Below, piece after piece: positions 45,618-54,681 of a stretch of DNA of 64,000 nucleotides. A program made the position numbers and the translations under genes. The DNA comes from Solimonas sp. GTDB taxonomy: Bacteria > Pseudomonadota > Gammaproteobacteria > Nevskiales > Nevskiaceae. Location of the stretch: NCBI GenBank assembly GCA_030149365.1, contig JASBRP010000031.1, positions 62,001 through 126,000 on the forward strand, given 5' to 3'. Each line of letters starts with the position of its first letter. Position 1 is the first letter of the stretch. The notes beneath the pieces were generated by a model. That model saw nothing but the letters and a program-made list of their open reading frames with translations. It was not told where the DNA came from and made no database searches.

Positions 45618-46106
45618 ATGAGTGAAACCATCTTCGCCGCACTGCGCGAAAGCCATGACCGTCAGCGCTCGCTCTGCCGGCAGTTGCTGGCATCCAAGGC
45701 CCATACCGAGCACCGCACGCAGACGTTCTCGGCGCTGAGGATCGAACTGGCGGCTCACGCGGCGGCGGAGGAGCGGCATCTGTATGTGCCGATCCTGATG
45801 GAGGACATGGGCCTGTCCTCTGCCCGCCACGCGTTGCACGAGCATCACCAGATGGATGAGCTGATCGAGGATTTGCAGGTGCTGGACCATTCCGGACGGT
45901 CGTGGATGGCTACCGCGCGCAAACTTTCCGAGAAGGTGCACCATCACCTGCGCGAGGAGGAGAAGAAGTTCTTCCAGGTGTCCGGAAAGATCCTCGACGA
46001 GGTGCAGAAGGCGCGCCTGGCGAAGCGCTACCGAAAGGAGTACGCCCGGATGGTGAAATCCCTCGCCAGTGGCGAGACGCTGATCTCGCGATTGAAGCGT
46101 GCGTGA
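45618..46106 (+). CDS. Hemerythrin HHE-domain protein
   Basis: A 162-residue four-helix protein. AGGAG lies seven bases before the ATG. Candidate diiron ligands are His in ESHDRQR, His and Glu in AHAAAEERHLY, His in ALHEHHQMDE and His/Glu in HHHLREEEKKFF. It binds oxygen or NO or acts in iron and stress responses. The C-terminus has a basic helical extension. It probably shares the upstream control region with the 39-residue peptide. Confidence 0.88.
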   Translation: MSETIFAALRESHDRQRSLCRQLLASKAHTEHRTQTFSALRIELAAHAAAEERHLYVPILMEDMGLSSARHALHEHHQMDELIEDLQVLDHSGRSWMATARKLSEKVHHHLREEEKKFFQVSGKILDEVQKARLAKRYRKEYARMVKSLASGETLISRLKRA

Positions 46107-46139
46107 AATGCCGGCACGGCGCTGGCGGATGACGCTGTC

Positions 46140-46700
46140 CTATCTCCTGGGCGCATAGCGCATTGCCACCGCGCCGGACCTGAAGTCCTTGCGCCCTACG
46201 AGCTGAAGCTCGATGGATTTGGACAACCCGGCGAACAGGCTCGGGCCGTGGCCGGCGATCCAGGGATGGACGATGAACTCGTACTCGTCGATCAGCCCCA
46301 TCTCCGCCAAGGCCAGGGGTAGCTGCAGGCCGCCGACGAACAAGCCCTTGCCCGGCTGCTGCTTGAGCTGCCGGATGGCTTGCTCCAAATCCCCCTTCAG
46401 GAGTTCGGCGTTCCAGTCGACCTGCTGCAAGCTGCCCGAGACGACGTACTTCTTCGCGGCGTCGATGGTCTTGGCGAAGGGCTCCATCCAGTCGGGCATC
46501 CAGTCGGGCCGCAGGCCGGTGCGCGCCACGGGGGCCCAGGCTTCTTCCATCATCTGGTAGATGACCCGGCCGAAGATCAGGGCGTCGGCCTGCGCGATGC
46601 CGGCGGCGGCGTGGCGATGCAGCTCTTCGTCCGGGGCGATGGCGAGGTGATCGCAGCAGCCGTCCAGGGTGACGTTGATGGAGTAGCGAAGCGGGCGCAC
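46140..46700 (-). CDS. RibD C-domain/dihydrofolate-reductase-like protein
   Basis: A 186-residue protein. The GTG at 46700 is chosen because AGGAG lies six bases upstream and the sequence from there (VRPLRYSINVTLDGCCDH) matches the family start. LIFGRVIYQMM and GKGLFVGGLQLPLALAEMGLID are the NADPH-binding segments. It is an NADPH-dependent reductase of unknown substrate, convergent with the hemerythrin gene. Confidence 0.85.
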   Translation of the reverse strand: MRPLRYSINVTLDGCCDHLAIAPDEELHRHAAAGIAQADALIFGRVIYQMMEEAWAPVARTGLRPDWMPDWMEPFAKTIDAAKKYVVSGSLQQVDWNAELLKGDLEQAIRQLKQQPGKGLFVGGLQLPLALAEMGLIDEYEFIVHPWIAGHGPSLFAGLSKSIELQLVGRKDFRSGAVAMRYAPRR

Positions 46701-46858
46701 GGGTTCTCCTGGCAGGGCGGCGGGGCCTAGCCTACCTGAAGACTTTGAGCGCCCGCCCGGGGCTGTATCATGCCGCCCCATGGACGCCAGGCGGGATGGG
46801 CAATGAGGGTCGTGGAACGGGGGGCCGGGGCGGCGGCGATGCTCGTGGGCGCCAGGCC

Positions 46859-47653
46859 ATGACGGCCGATCTCGAACACCTGCTGGTGATCGACGGCAGC
46901 AACCTGGTGCGGCGGATCTATGCGGCGATCAAGGAGGAGGACCCGGCCACGCAGGTGGCGGAGACGCTGCGCTCCTGCCGTGCGTCATTCCGGCGGGCAC
47001 GCCAGAACCACCCTCACACGCATGCGATCGCGGTTTTCGATGCGGGCGGCCCGACCTGGAGGCACCGGCTCTATCCGAAGTACAAGGCGGACCGGGGACC
47101 CTCGCCCGCCGGCCTGGATGAGCTGATGCGGTCGCTGCGCGCGGAGCTGGAGGGCCTGCCGCTACGGACGCTCAGCGTGCCGGACATCGAGGCGGACGAT
47201 GCGATCGCGGTACTGGCCCTGCGCTGGCAGCAGCGGAACCGCGGGACGATGACGATCCTCTCAACCGACAAGGACCTGTGCGCGCTGCTGAGCCCGGTGG
47301 TGCGGGTGCATGACCATTTCGGCAATGTGAGCCGCGATGCGGCCTGGGTGCTGGAGAAGTTCGGCATCGAGCCGGGCCTGATCCAGGATTACCTGGCGCT
47401 GGTGGGCGACAAGACGGACAACATCCCGGGCGTGGAAGGCATTGGCCCGGTGAAAGCGGTGCAGCTGCTGAAGGAGTTCAAGTCCTTGCAGGGCATCCTC
47501 GAGAGCCGATCGCTGCAGAAGGTGGCGAAGCAGGTGGTACGGCATCGCGAGATGGCGCTGATGTCGCAAACGCTCGTCGCCTTCAAGACCGACGTGGCCA
47601 TCGGGGTGTCCTGGGCCGACATGCGGGTGGAGCCGGCGGCTGGTCCGGCTTGA
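46859..47653 (+). CDS. 5'-3' exonuclease/flap endonuclease (Xni/ExoIX-like)
   Basis: A 264-residue PIN-type nuclease. Metal-binding acidic residues are in VIDGSNLV, VPDIEADDAIAVLA and LSTDKDLCALL, and the helix-hairpin-helix DNA-binding element is GDKTDNIPGVEGIGPVKAVQLL. It matches the N-terminal nuclease of DNA polymerase I and stand-alone Xni. The ATG at 46859 is preferred over a frame that starts at 46745. The RlmN-like gene follows closely. Confidence 0.9.
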   Translation: MTADLEHLLVIDGSNLVRRIYAAIKEEDPATQVAETLRSCRASFRRARQNHPHTHAIAVFDAGGPTWRHRLYPKYKADRGPSPAGLDELMRSLRAELEGLPLRTLSVPDIEADDAIAVLALRWQQRNRGTMTILSTDKDLCALLSPVVRVHDHFGNVSRDAAWVLEKFGIEPGLIQDYLALVGDKTDNIPGVEGIGPVKAVQLLKEFKSLQGILESRSLQKVAKQVVRHREMALMSQTLVAFKTDVAIGVSWADMRVEPAAGPA

Positions 47654-47680
47654 GTGGCGGACGGCACGGGAACGGCAGTG

Positions 47681-48721
47681 ATGCACATCACCCATATCCG
47701 CGAACGGCTGCGCCAGGCGGGCGCTGCGCCGATCCACGAGCAGCGCCTGCTGCGACTGTGGGCGCAGGGCACGACGCAGGGCCGCCAGCGCAAGCTGGAT
47801 GATTTCCTGCCCAGGAAGGTCCACGAGGCCTTGCCGGCGCTGGAGGCGGAGCTGGAGGCGCTGGTGGTGCTGCGATCGGCCCACCCCAGCGAGGATGGCT
47901 CGGAGCGGCTGCTGCTCGGGCTGCGGGATGGCCAGACGATCGAGAGCGTGCTGCTGGCGCGCGAGGGGCTGTGCGTGTCCACCCAGGTGGGCTGCGCGGT
48001 GGGCTGCGTGTTCTGCATGACGGGCCGCACGGGCTTGATCCGCCAGATCGGCAGTGCGGAGATCGTGGCGCAGGTGGTGCTCGCGCGGCAGCGCCGGCCG
48101 GTGAACAAGGTGGTGTTCATGGGCATGGGCGAGCCGGCGCACAACCTGGATGCGGTGCTGGAGGCCATCGACCTGCTGGGCACGAGCGGCGGGATCGGCC
48201 ACAAGAACCTGGTGTTCTCCACGGTGGGCGACCTCCGCGTGTTCGAGCGCCTGCCGAAGGGCGCGGTGAAGCCGGCGCTGGCCTTGTCGCTGCACACCAC
48301 CGACGCGGCCCTGCGCGAGAAGCTGCTGCCACGCGCGCCGCGCATTGCGCCGGCGGAGCTGGTGGCGCTGGGCGAGGAATATGCGCGCGCCACGGGCTAT
48401 CCGATCCAGTACCAGTGGACCCTGCTCGACGGCATCAACGACGGGCCGGCGGAACTCGAGGGGATCGTCCGCTTGCTGAAGGGACGCTATGCGGTGCTGA
48501 ACCTGATCCCCTACAACGCGGTGGACGACCTGCCCTTTCGCCGCCCGGCCTGGGAGCGTGCGCGCGAGATCGCCGGGGAGCTGCATGGGCGCGGCGTGCT
48601 GACGAAGCTGCGCCAGTCGGCCGGCCAGGATGTGGATGGCGGCTGCGGCCAGTTGCGGGCGCGCGCGGCACGGATCAAGGCGCCGGCAACGCCCGGCATT
48701 TTCCACAGCGGCTGTGGATAA
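47681..48721 (+). CDS. Radical SAM RNA methyltransferase, RlmN paralogue
   Basis: A 346-residue RlmN/Cfr family enzyme. The [4Fe-4S] motif is CAVGCVFC, and both mechanistic cysteines are present: the one in LCVSTQVGC and the C-terminal one in DGGCGQL. It methylates C2 (RlmN) or C8 (Cfr) of adenine in RNA. It differs from housekeeping RlmN in having a shortened N-terminal region. A GTG at 47654, right after the nuclease stop, is an alternative start. Confidence 0.88.
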   Translation: MHITHIRERLRQAGAAPIHEQRLLRLWAQGTTQGRQRKLDDFLPRKVHEALPALEAELEALVVLRSAHPSEDGSERLLLGLRDGQTIESVLLAREGLCVSTQVGCAVGCVFCMTGRTGLIRQIGSAEIVAQVVLARQRRPVNKVVFMGMGEPAHNLDAVLEAIDLLGTSGGIGHKNLVFSTVGDLRVFERLPKGAVKPALALSLHTTDAALREKLLPRAPRIAPAELVALGEEYARATGYPIQYQWTLLDGINDGPAELEGIVRLLKGRYAVLNLIPYNAVDDLPFRRPAWERAREIAGELHGRGVLTKLRQSAGQDVDGGCGQLRARAARIKAPATPGIFHSGCG

Positions 48722-48777
48722 GGCCGTTCATAACCTGCACGCAACGGGGATTTTCCCCCTGCCCGGTCCGCTTTGAG

Positions 48778-48807
48778 CAAAAAACAGGCAGGCTCCCGAC
48801 TGGGAGC
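48778..48807 (-). terminator. Terminator candidate of the OmpR-type regulator
   Basis: GCTCCC-GACT-GGGAGC lies 23 bases past the stop, and on the minus strand it is followed seven bases later by TTTTTT. The distance between stem and T-run makes it weak. Confidence 0.45.
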
Positions 48808-48829
48808 TCCCTGGCCTTTGCGGGGCTCT

Positions 48830-49693
48830 TCAGCCGACGACTTCTCCGGATCCACTGAAGACGTAGCCGGTGCCGCGCGCGGAACTCAGCGGCAGCTTCA
48901 TGTCGCAGCCTTTCTCCACCCGGCGCCTCAGGCGTGAGACGGTGACGTCCAGGTTGCGGCTGTAGGCTTCGAGATTGGGGCGCCCCATCGCGGCGAGGAT
49001 GTCCTCGCGCGATATCACGACACCGGACTGCGCGAGCAGGCTGCCCACCAGGCGTGCTTCCGCCATGGTGAGTTGCAGGCTCTTGCCATTGGGCGCGGTG
49101 AGGGTCCAGCGGCGGTGGTCCAGGGTCCAGCGCTCCTTGGGCGCGGCGTCCGCGCCCGGCGGCGCGGCAGCCAGGCGGCGATGCAGGTTGCGGACGACGA
49201 ACTCCAGTTCACGCAGGTTGACCGGCTTGGTCAGGTAGCAGTCTGCACCCAGGGAAAGCCCGAGCAGCCGGTCCTCTTCCAGTGCGCGCGCGGTGGTCAT
49301 GATGACGCCGATGCGGGTGGCGAGGCGCAGGCGGGCCAGGATGGAGAAGCCGCTTTCGGTGGGCAGGTTCACGTCGCAGATGGCGATGTCCACCGGGTGG
49401 CGTTCGAGCTGCTCGTCGAGGCCTTCCGCGCTCGGCAGGGAGTAGACCTTGATGCCGACGCCGGCCAGGTAGCGGCATACGGTGTCGCGCAGGTCGTCGT
49501 CATCTTCGATGACCAGAACCCGCAGCTCCCCGGTGGCCTCGATGCCGCGGGCATCGGCGGAGCCGGCGGGGTTCGCATCTTGAGAGCTGGGCACGAGTTC
49601 AGGGTCCGTGGGATCGGGTGATGATGGCCCGCCTTGCCAGCGGGTATCAAGCCACGGCAAGTTGCCACGCGGGTGGGCCTGCCAGGAGTCCAT
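48830..49693 (-). CDS. OmpR-family response regulator with N-terminal extension
   Basis: A 287-residue regulator. The ATG at 49693 has AGGAG six bases upstream; another at 49711 overlaps the microprotein stop (ATGA). Before the receiver domain there is an uncommon 55-residue hydrophilic extension. The receiver has EDDDD and phospho-acceptor D107 (ICDVNLP), then KPVNLREL. The winged helix ends RGTGYVFSG. Its probable partner is the kinase at 50509, separated by three microproteins on the same strand. Confidence 0.9.
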   Translation of the reverse strand: MDSWQAHPRGNLPWLDTRWQGGPSSPDPTDPELVPSSQDANPAGSADARGIEATGELRVLVIEDDDDLRDTVCRYLAGVGIKVYSLPSAEGLDEQLERHPVDIAICDVNLPTESGFSILARLRLATRIGVIMTTARALEEDRLLGLSLGADCYLTKPVNLRELEFVVRNLHRRLAAAPPGADAAPKERWTLDHRRWTLTAPNGKSLQLTMAEARLVGSLLAQSGVVISREDILAAMGRPNLEAYSRNLDVTVSRLRRRVEKGCDMKLPLSSARGTGYVFSGSGEVVG

Positions 49694-49707
49694 GAGGCTC
49701 TCCTGAC

Positions 49708-49809
49708 TCATCGCCGACGCCGATCGGCCGAGATGGCGTACCAGGCCAGCCCGGCCGCTCCGGCCACGATGCCCACCGCTAATCCGATGCTTGCGCCTAG
49801 CCAGAACAT
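49708..49809 (-). CDS. 33-residue membrane microprotein
   Basis: MFWLGASIGLAVGIVAGAAG starts a single Gly/Ala-rich membrane helix that ends in a basic tail ADRRRR. GGCGGAAG lies about seven bases upstream, and the stop overlaps a downstream ATG (ATGA) leading into the response regulator, so it may couple translation of that gene. Confidence 0.55.
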   Translation of the reverse strand: MFWLGASIGLAVGIVAGAAGLAWYAISADRRRR

Positions 49810-49931
49810 GGGCACGCTTCCGCCTGATCGCCAAGGAAGCTGTTCATGGTGGATCCACCTCCGTCAGACTGGCCACCGCGAGGGCGAGGATTCGGCTTTG
49901 CAATGGGGGCATGTCCTGCATCCATCCGGGA

Positions 49932-50054
49932 TCAGACGAACATCGCGACGAAGAAGACCCCCGAGGCGACGCCGACCAGGTAAGGCAACATCCAGCTGCG
50001 CCGCGGTCGGCGGCGCCTGGCGCCGAGGGATATGTCGTAGTACTTGAAGCTCAT
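49932..50054 (-). CDS. 40-residue membrane microprotein MSFKYYD type
   Basis: It starts MSFKYYDIS, has a basic stretch GARRRRPRRSW and a membrane helix PYLVGVASGVFFVAMFV. AGGAG lies seven bases before the ATG. It shares its first seven residues, apart from one change, with the neighbouring microprotein at 50154, pointing to an old tandem duplication. Confidence 0.65.
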   Translation of the reverse strand: MSFKYYDISLGARRRRPRRSWMLPYLVGVASGVFFVAMFV

Positions 50055-50153
50055 GGCCGATCTCCTGTCATGAGACACGGCTGGCGCCGCAGCCCGGGAC
50101 GATGCCCTGGTGGGGCGAAAAAGCCATCTGATACGGGTCGTTCATGGCACTTG

Positions 50154-50279
50154 TCAGGGCAGCAGGTAAAGCAAGGCGGCTGCGGTGATCACGCCCAGGA
50201 TGTAGCCCTGGAATGCCCAAACGTAGCGGCGCTTGTAGCGCTCCCGTCCACTGTCATGGTCGTAGTACTTGAGGCTCAT
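50154..50279 (-). CDS. 41-residue membrane microprotein MSLKYYD type
   Basis: It starts MSLKYYDHDSGRERYKRRY followed by a membrane helix (AFQGYILGVITAAALLYLLP). The open frame could extend to 50375, but the shared MSxKYYD start shows the true beginning. It is the second member of the tandem pair between kinase and response regulator. Confidence 0.65.
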   Translation of the reverse strand: MSLKYYDHDSGRERYKRRYVWAFQGYILGVITAAALLYLLP

Positions 50280-50508
50280 GGGAACCGCTGGGAGGCTACC
50301 CGCGGGCACCCCGGCGTTTTGCTCCCGGCCAGCCTGAAGATGCAGTCCATACCGACACTCCCTTTCACGCGTCACTTCAAAGGACGCAAGATAGGGGCCG
50401 GGCCGCTGTACTCCTACTGAATTTTTATCTCGAAGCTTGCAGGTGAAGCGCCGTTTTGTTGCTTCTCTTGCAGTTTCTTGCAGCCTGCACTGCAGGCGAC
50501 GAAGGGGG

Positions 50509-52524
50509 TCAGGACTGAGCGGGGCTTGCCGGTACAGTCACGATCATTTCCGCGCCGCCGGAAGCGGCGTTGCCGGCGCGCACGCTGCCGCCGTGCAGTT
50601 CCACGACGCGACGAACCATGTACAGGCCCAGCCCTACGCCCGGCTTGCGCAGCACGGTGCCGGCACGCCAGAAGCGCTCGAACACGTGCTGCAGGTCCGA
50701 GGCGGTGAAGCCGGGGCCGTGGTCGCGCACGGTGACGAGGATGTTGCCGCCCTCGCGGCGCACACTGATTTCGATGGCGCTGCCCTGCGGGGAGTATTTG
50801 CGCGCGTTCTCGATCAGGTTGTCGAAGACGATATGCAGCAGGCGCTCGTCGGCGTTGGCCTGGAGCCCGCCTTCCGGCAGGTCCAGGCGGATTTCGCGGT
50901 GGCTGCTGAAGGAGTGCTCTTCGGCACGATCCATCAGCAGCTCTGCGAGGTCGATGTCGCTGCGATGCAACTGCACGGCGGAGGCGTTGAGCCACTCGTC
51001 GGCGAGCAGTGTTTCCACCAGGCCCAGCATGCGCTGCTTGGCGCGGCCGATCTTGGCGGCTTCCAGCAGCATGTCGTTGCGGTTGGCCGAGAAGCGTTCG
51101 TCACCGATGATTTCGGCGGAGGCGCCGATGACGGCCAGTGGCGTGCGCAACTCATGGGAGACCATGGACAGGAAGTTGCGCTGCTCGACCATGGCTTTCT
51201 GCAGTTCCGCCTGGGCGCTCTCGCGCTGTTGCATTTCCTCGCGCAGCTCCTGGGTGCGCAGGGCAACGTTGCGTTCCAGCCGGGCGCCGGCTTCCTGGGA
51301 ATCCACGAGCGCCTGGCGCTCGCGGCTGCGCACGCGCAGGCCCAGGCCGAGGAAGATCGCGATCATGTGGACGACCACGCCGCCGGTGTAGCTGGTGTGG
51401 GTGACCAGGGTATAGGGCACCCAGTTCAGGTTCTTGGCGAAATGCAGGATGGCGGTGCTGCCGTAAACCAGGAAGCCCATGAGGTTGGGCCATGCGCCCG
51501 GGCCGCTGCGCCGGACGAGGATGGCGCAAAGCACGATGAGCACGACGGACATCAGCAGCCGGGTGAGGTTGAGCGGCATGGCGATGTAGCCATAGCCCCC
51601 CGCGATGGCCACGACGCAACAGACCAGGGACAGCACGGCGAGCGCGCGGAAGCCCACCGCGATACGCGGAAACTGCTGCGGCATCTGCAGCAGCGTGTAA
51701 GCGAACACTGTGGCGGTGAACAGGCTGAGGCACATCACGGTGCCGTGGATGCGGACGGCCAGCAGCGGCTGTTCCGGCAGGAACAGGGCGAAGAGGTAGT
51801 TCTCCGAGCACATGAACAACACGGCACTGGTGCCGAGGTAGGCGGAGTACCAGAGGAAGGTGCGGTCTGGCAGGGTGACGCCCAGGACCAGGGAGACCAG
51901 GGTCATCATCAGCGTCATGCCGATCACGGTGGCTACCTGGTAGGTGATCCGCTGGTAATCCCTGCCGAGCGCCGGCAGGGTCATGACCTCGCCCATGACG
52001 GTGAGCGTGCGTTGGCCGGAGACCCGCATCCATATCCACTGGGGTTGCGCGAGCGCGGCAGAATCCAGGCGCAGCGCCGGGATGGCCCAGGGCATGTCCC
52101 TGCCCGCCAGCACCTGCCTGCCACCGATGGAGTGCTGCTGCAGGACGATCTGGCCGGTGGCGTCGGCCTGGGGCAGCCAGACTTCGAAGTGATCGATGTA
52201 CTGGCCTCGCAGTTGCAGCCACCATTCTTCGGAGCCGGGATGCGCTTGAAGCTGGACGCGCAGCCACCAGGCTCCCTTCGGGGAGTAGCCGGCGTTGAAG
52301 TTGTGCGCCAGCGGGACGAATTGCCGCTGGTGTTGGGGAGAGGAGACCTGTTGCTGCGTCAAGGCGCCGCTCTCGTCGTGAAACGCTTCGAGGAGCCCGG
52401 TCAGCGGGAAATGTTGGCTGGAATCATCCAGCAATACCGGCGCCGCCTGCGCCAGCGGCATGATTCCGAGCAGGGCCAGCAGCCAGCCCCGACCGATGAG
52501 CCGGGCCAGAATTCTCACGTACAT
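50509..52524 (-). CDS. 7TMR-DISM sensor histidine kinase
   Basis: A 671-residue kinase. A signal-like N-terminus leads to a periplasmic DISMED2 domain (residues about 40-190), seven membrane helices (about 195-400), a coiled coil (QELREEMQQRESAQAELQKA), then HisKA with H457 in SMVSHELRTPL and a HATPase (NLIENARKYS, DHGPGF, GVGLGLYMV). The family senses carbohydrates or lipids in the periplasm. The start at 52524 is the first Met after the stop of the flavoprotein gene. Confidence 0.9.
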   Translation of the reverse strand: MYVRILARLIGRGWLLALLGIMPLAQAAPVLLDDSSQHFPLTGLLEAFHDESGALTQQQVSSPQHQRQFVPLAHNFNAGYSPKGAWWLRVQLQAHPGSEEWWLQLRGQYIDHFEVWLPQADATGQIVLQQHSIGGRQVLAGRDMPWAIPALRLDSAALAQPQWIWMRVSGQRTLTVMGEVMTLPALGRDYQRITYQVATVIGMTLMMTLVSLVLGVTLPDRTFLWYSAYLGTSAVLFMCSENYLFALFLPEQPLLAVRIHGTVMCLSLFTATVFAYTLLQMPQQFPRIAVGFRALAVLSLVCCVVAIAGGYGYIAMPLNLTRLLMSVVLIVLCAILVRRSGPGAWPNLMGFLVYGSTAILHFAKNLNWVPYTLVTHTSYTGGVVVHMIAIFLGLGLRVRSRERQALVDSQEAGARLERNVALRTQELREEMQQRESAQAELQKAMVEQRNFLSMVSHELRTPLAVIGASAEIIGDERFSANRNDMLLEAAKIGRAKQRMLGLVETLLADEWLNASAVQLHRSDIDLAELLMDRAEEHSFSSHREIRLDLPEGGLQANADERLLHIVFDNLIENARKYSPQGSAIEISVRREGGNILVTVRDHGPGFTASDLQHVFERFWRAGTVLRKPGVGLGLYMVRRVVELHGGSVRAGNAASGGAEMIVTVPASPAQS

Positions 52525-52589
52525 CCCCAGATCTTGCCCTGAAGCCGGGATGATCGCATGAACCACCGCAACGGCGGCCGGCACGTGGG

Positions 52590-53951
52590 CTAGGCGGACA
52601 GGGCCGCCACTTCGTCGGCGGCGCGTTCCCCGGAGCTGATGGCGCCGTCGATGTAGCCGATCCAGCGCAGCGCGGTTTCGGAGCCTGCCCAGTGGATGCG
52701 GCCGCAGGGAGCCCGCAACGCATGGCCACAGGTGGTGATGGTGCCGGGGGCCATGAAGCCGGCGTAGCCGCCCAGGCTCCAGGGATCGGAGATCCAGTCC
52801 TTGTCGATGTAGCCGATGGGCAATGCGGCCTGGGGGCCGAAGTAGCGCTGCAGGGATTGCATCGCCGCCTCGCGGCGCAGGGACTCGTCCACGCCGGCCA
52901 GGGCGCGGCTGTGGGCACCGTCGAAGAAGCCGACGAGGAAGCCCTGCGAGCTTCCGGGCGGCGTGGCATCCGCGATGGGGCCGAAGGGACCCTGGTCGCT
53001 GACGACCTCGCCGGACCAGCCCTGCTCGCGCCAGAACGGCCGCTCGTAGGCCACCAGTGCCTTGATGATGGAGCCCATCGGCATGCGCGACTGCAGTTGC
53101 AGCCGCGCCGATGACAGCGCGTTGCCGAAGTGGATGCGGGCCGCCTGTGCAGGCGGCATGGCGACGACCAGGCGCGTGGCCTGGAGCTCGCCACGGCCAT
53201 GGCGAATGGTCACGCCGGACTCGGACTGCTCGACCGCATGCACGGGGGCATCGAGCGTCAACGTCCCCGGCGGGAGCCGTTGCGCCAGGTGCTGTGCGAT
53301 CTGGAAGGCACCACCGTGGACCTTGAAGCGCTGGGCGCCCTCCCCCTTGACCTCCACCTGTGTCTCGAGGGAGCCGGCGGCCGAAACGCCGCTCAGCACG
53401 CTGAGCAGGGAGATCTCGTGCGGCTCGCAGCAGTAGAGCGCACGCATGACGGACTGCATCAGCTTGCGCCCGCCGTGGGTATGCAGTGTTCGTTGCATCC
53501 ACTGCTCCATGGTCATGCGATCCCAGGTCGCGGCGTCGGCCGCCTGCCAGGGGGCGGCGGGATCGACACTTCGGGCCGCCCGATTGAGCCTGTTCAGGCC
53601 CCAGGCGGTGTCCACCAGGCCGAGCAGCGATATGGGGGGCACGGTGCCCTCGTAGCCGCGAAGCCGTCCGGCGATCTCCATCAGGCGCCGGCCATCGGTG
53701 TACTGCTCGTAGACGTGGAGACCGAATGCCTCGCAGAGCGCCAGGGCGCGGGTCTGCCCGGAACCAAGCCATTGACCGCCCAGGTCCACGGCTTGGCCAC
53801 AGAGGTTGCCGCCCAGGGTGCGGCCGCCGACCCGGTCGCGCGCTTCGAGCACGCGCACGGAAAGGCCGCGCTCGGCCAGCTGCTGCGCCGTGCGCAATCC
53901 GGCGACGCCGGCACCGATGACGCAGACGTCCACGCGCTCGGGGGCGGTCAT
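52590..53951 (-). CDS. Flavin amine oxidase family protein
   Basis: A 453-residue FAD enzyme with VIGAGVAGLRTAQQLAERG at the N-terminus, EARDRVGGRT, and the C-terminal FAD segment GRIHWAGSETALRWIGYIDGAI. This is the monoamine oxidase/polyamine oxidase architecture at normal length. No covalent flavin Cys is obvious. It is divergent from the TetR gene 95 bp away, which probably represses it. The substrate may be an amine; some relatives desaturate carotenoid- or sterol-like compounds. Confidence 0.88.
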   Translation of the reverse strand: MTAPERVDVCVIGAGVAGLRTAQQLAERGLSVRVLEARDRVGGRTLGGNLCGQAVDLGGQWLGSGQTRALALCEAFGLHVYEQYTDGRRLMEIAGRLRGYEGTVPPISLLGLVDTAWGLNRLNRAARSVDPAAPWQAADAATWDRMTMEQWMQRTLHTHGGRKLMQSVMRALYCCEPHEISLLSVLSGVSAAGSLETQVEVKGEGAQRFKVHGGAFQIAQHLAQRLPPGTLTLDAPVHAVEQSESGVTIRHGRGELQATRLVVAMPPAQAARIHFGNALSSARLQLQSRMPMGSIIKALVAYERPFWREQGWSGEVVSDQGPFGPIADATPPGSSQGFLVGFFDGAHSRALAGVDESLRREAAMQSLQRYFGPQAALPIGYIDKDWISDPWSLGGYAGFMAPGTITTCGHALRAPCGRIHWAGSETALRWIGYIDGAISSGERAADEVAALSA

Positions 53952-54015
53952 GCTACGGTCCCGTTTTGCGGGAGGGTCCTGCCCGCCAGATGGGAAGTCA
54001 TCCTGGGTATCCTCG

Positions 54016-54041
54016 TTATTAACTATACGCGTAAATAATAA
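54016..54041. promoter_or_regulatory. AT-rich operator/promoter of the tetR gene
   Basis: TTATTA and TAATAA flank a perfect TACGCGTA core (54026-54033). The TAATAA at 54036 could be the -10 box, which would put the start of transcription at or next to the ATG at 54047. The element lies between divergent genes and suits autorepression. Confidence 0.45.
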
Positions 54042-54046
54042 TACAC

Positions 54047-54679
54047 ATGACCCGATCCGAAGCCAAATCCAGGGGCCGCCCGCGGCAGGCGGCCGTCGAT
54101 GAAAGCGACATGCGGGAGCGCATCGTGGCGGCGGCGCGCAAGCTGTTCCTGCGCGACGGCGTGGAGGCGGTGTCGATGCGCAATCTCGCCGCCGAGGTGG
54201 GCTGCTCGCCGATGTGGCTGTACCGCTATTTCGGCAACAAGCAGGAGATCCTGACGCAGGTCTGGGATGTGTTCTTCGACGAGCTGTTCGCGCGGCTGAA
54301 GAAGATCAAGGCGAAGTCGCCGCGGGCGCGGCTGGAACAACTGGCCTGCGGGTATTTCGACTACTGGATGGAATACCCAGAGCGCTTCATGATCGTGTTC
54401 CTGCAGAAGGACCTGACGCCCGGGGGCACACGTGCCTACGTGGAGACGTCGGGCATCGTGCAGCGCTTCGACCTGCTGCGGCGGGCGATCGAGGAGGCGC
54501 AGTCCAAGGGCGAACTCGCGGGCGAGGATGCCACCGACATCGCCCAGGGCCTGATGTGCGTGGTGCAGGGGCTGGCGCTGAACCTGATCACGATCCCGGA
54601 GTATCCCTGGAATGACGGGGTGAAACTCAGCCGGCTGGTGATCCGCAGCTACCTGTCGGGCCTGTCAGCGCAGGGCTAA
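54047..54679 (+). CDS. TetR/AcrR-family repressor
   Basis: A 210-residue regulator. The HTH reads SMRNLAAEVGCSPMWLYRYFGNKQEIL, normal for TetR. A basic RGRPRQ tail precedes it. The ligand domain is of the TetR_C_33-like type and not assignable. No ribosome site precedes the ATG, consistent with a leaderless mRNA. Probable targets are itself and the divergent amine oxidase gene. Confidence 0.9.
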   Translation: MTRSEAKSRGRPRQAAVDESDMRERIVAAARKLFLRDGVEAVSMRNLAAEVGCSPMWLYRYFGNKQEILTQVWDVFFDELFARLKKIKAKSPRARLEQLACGYFDYWMEYPERFMIVFLQKDLTPGGTRAYVETSGIVQRFDLLRRAIEEAQSKGELAGEDATDIAQGLMCVVQGLALNLITIPEYPWNDGVKLSRLVIRSYLSGLSAQG

Positions 54680-54681
54680 CG

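Noticed and set aside
50483..50497. GCCTGCA-C-TGCAGGC palindrome after the kinase gene
   Set aside because: The one-base centre makes it a poor hairpin, and it is not near a clear promoter, so no role could be assigned.
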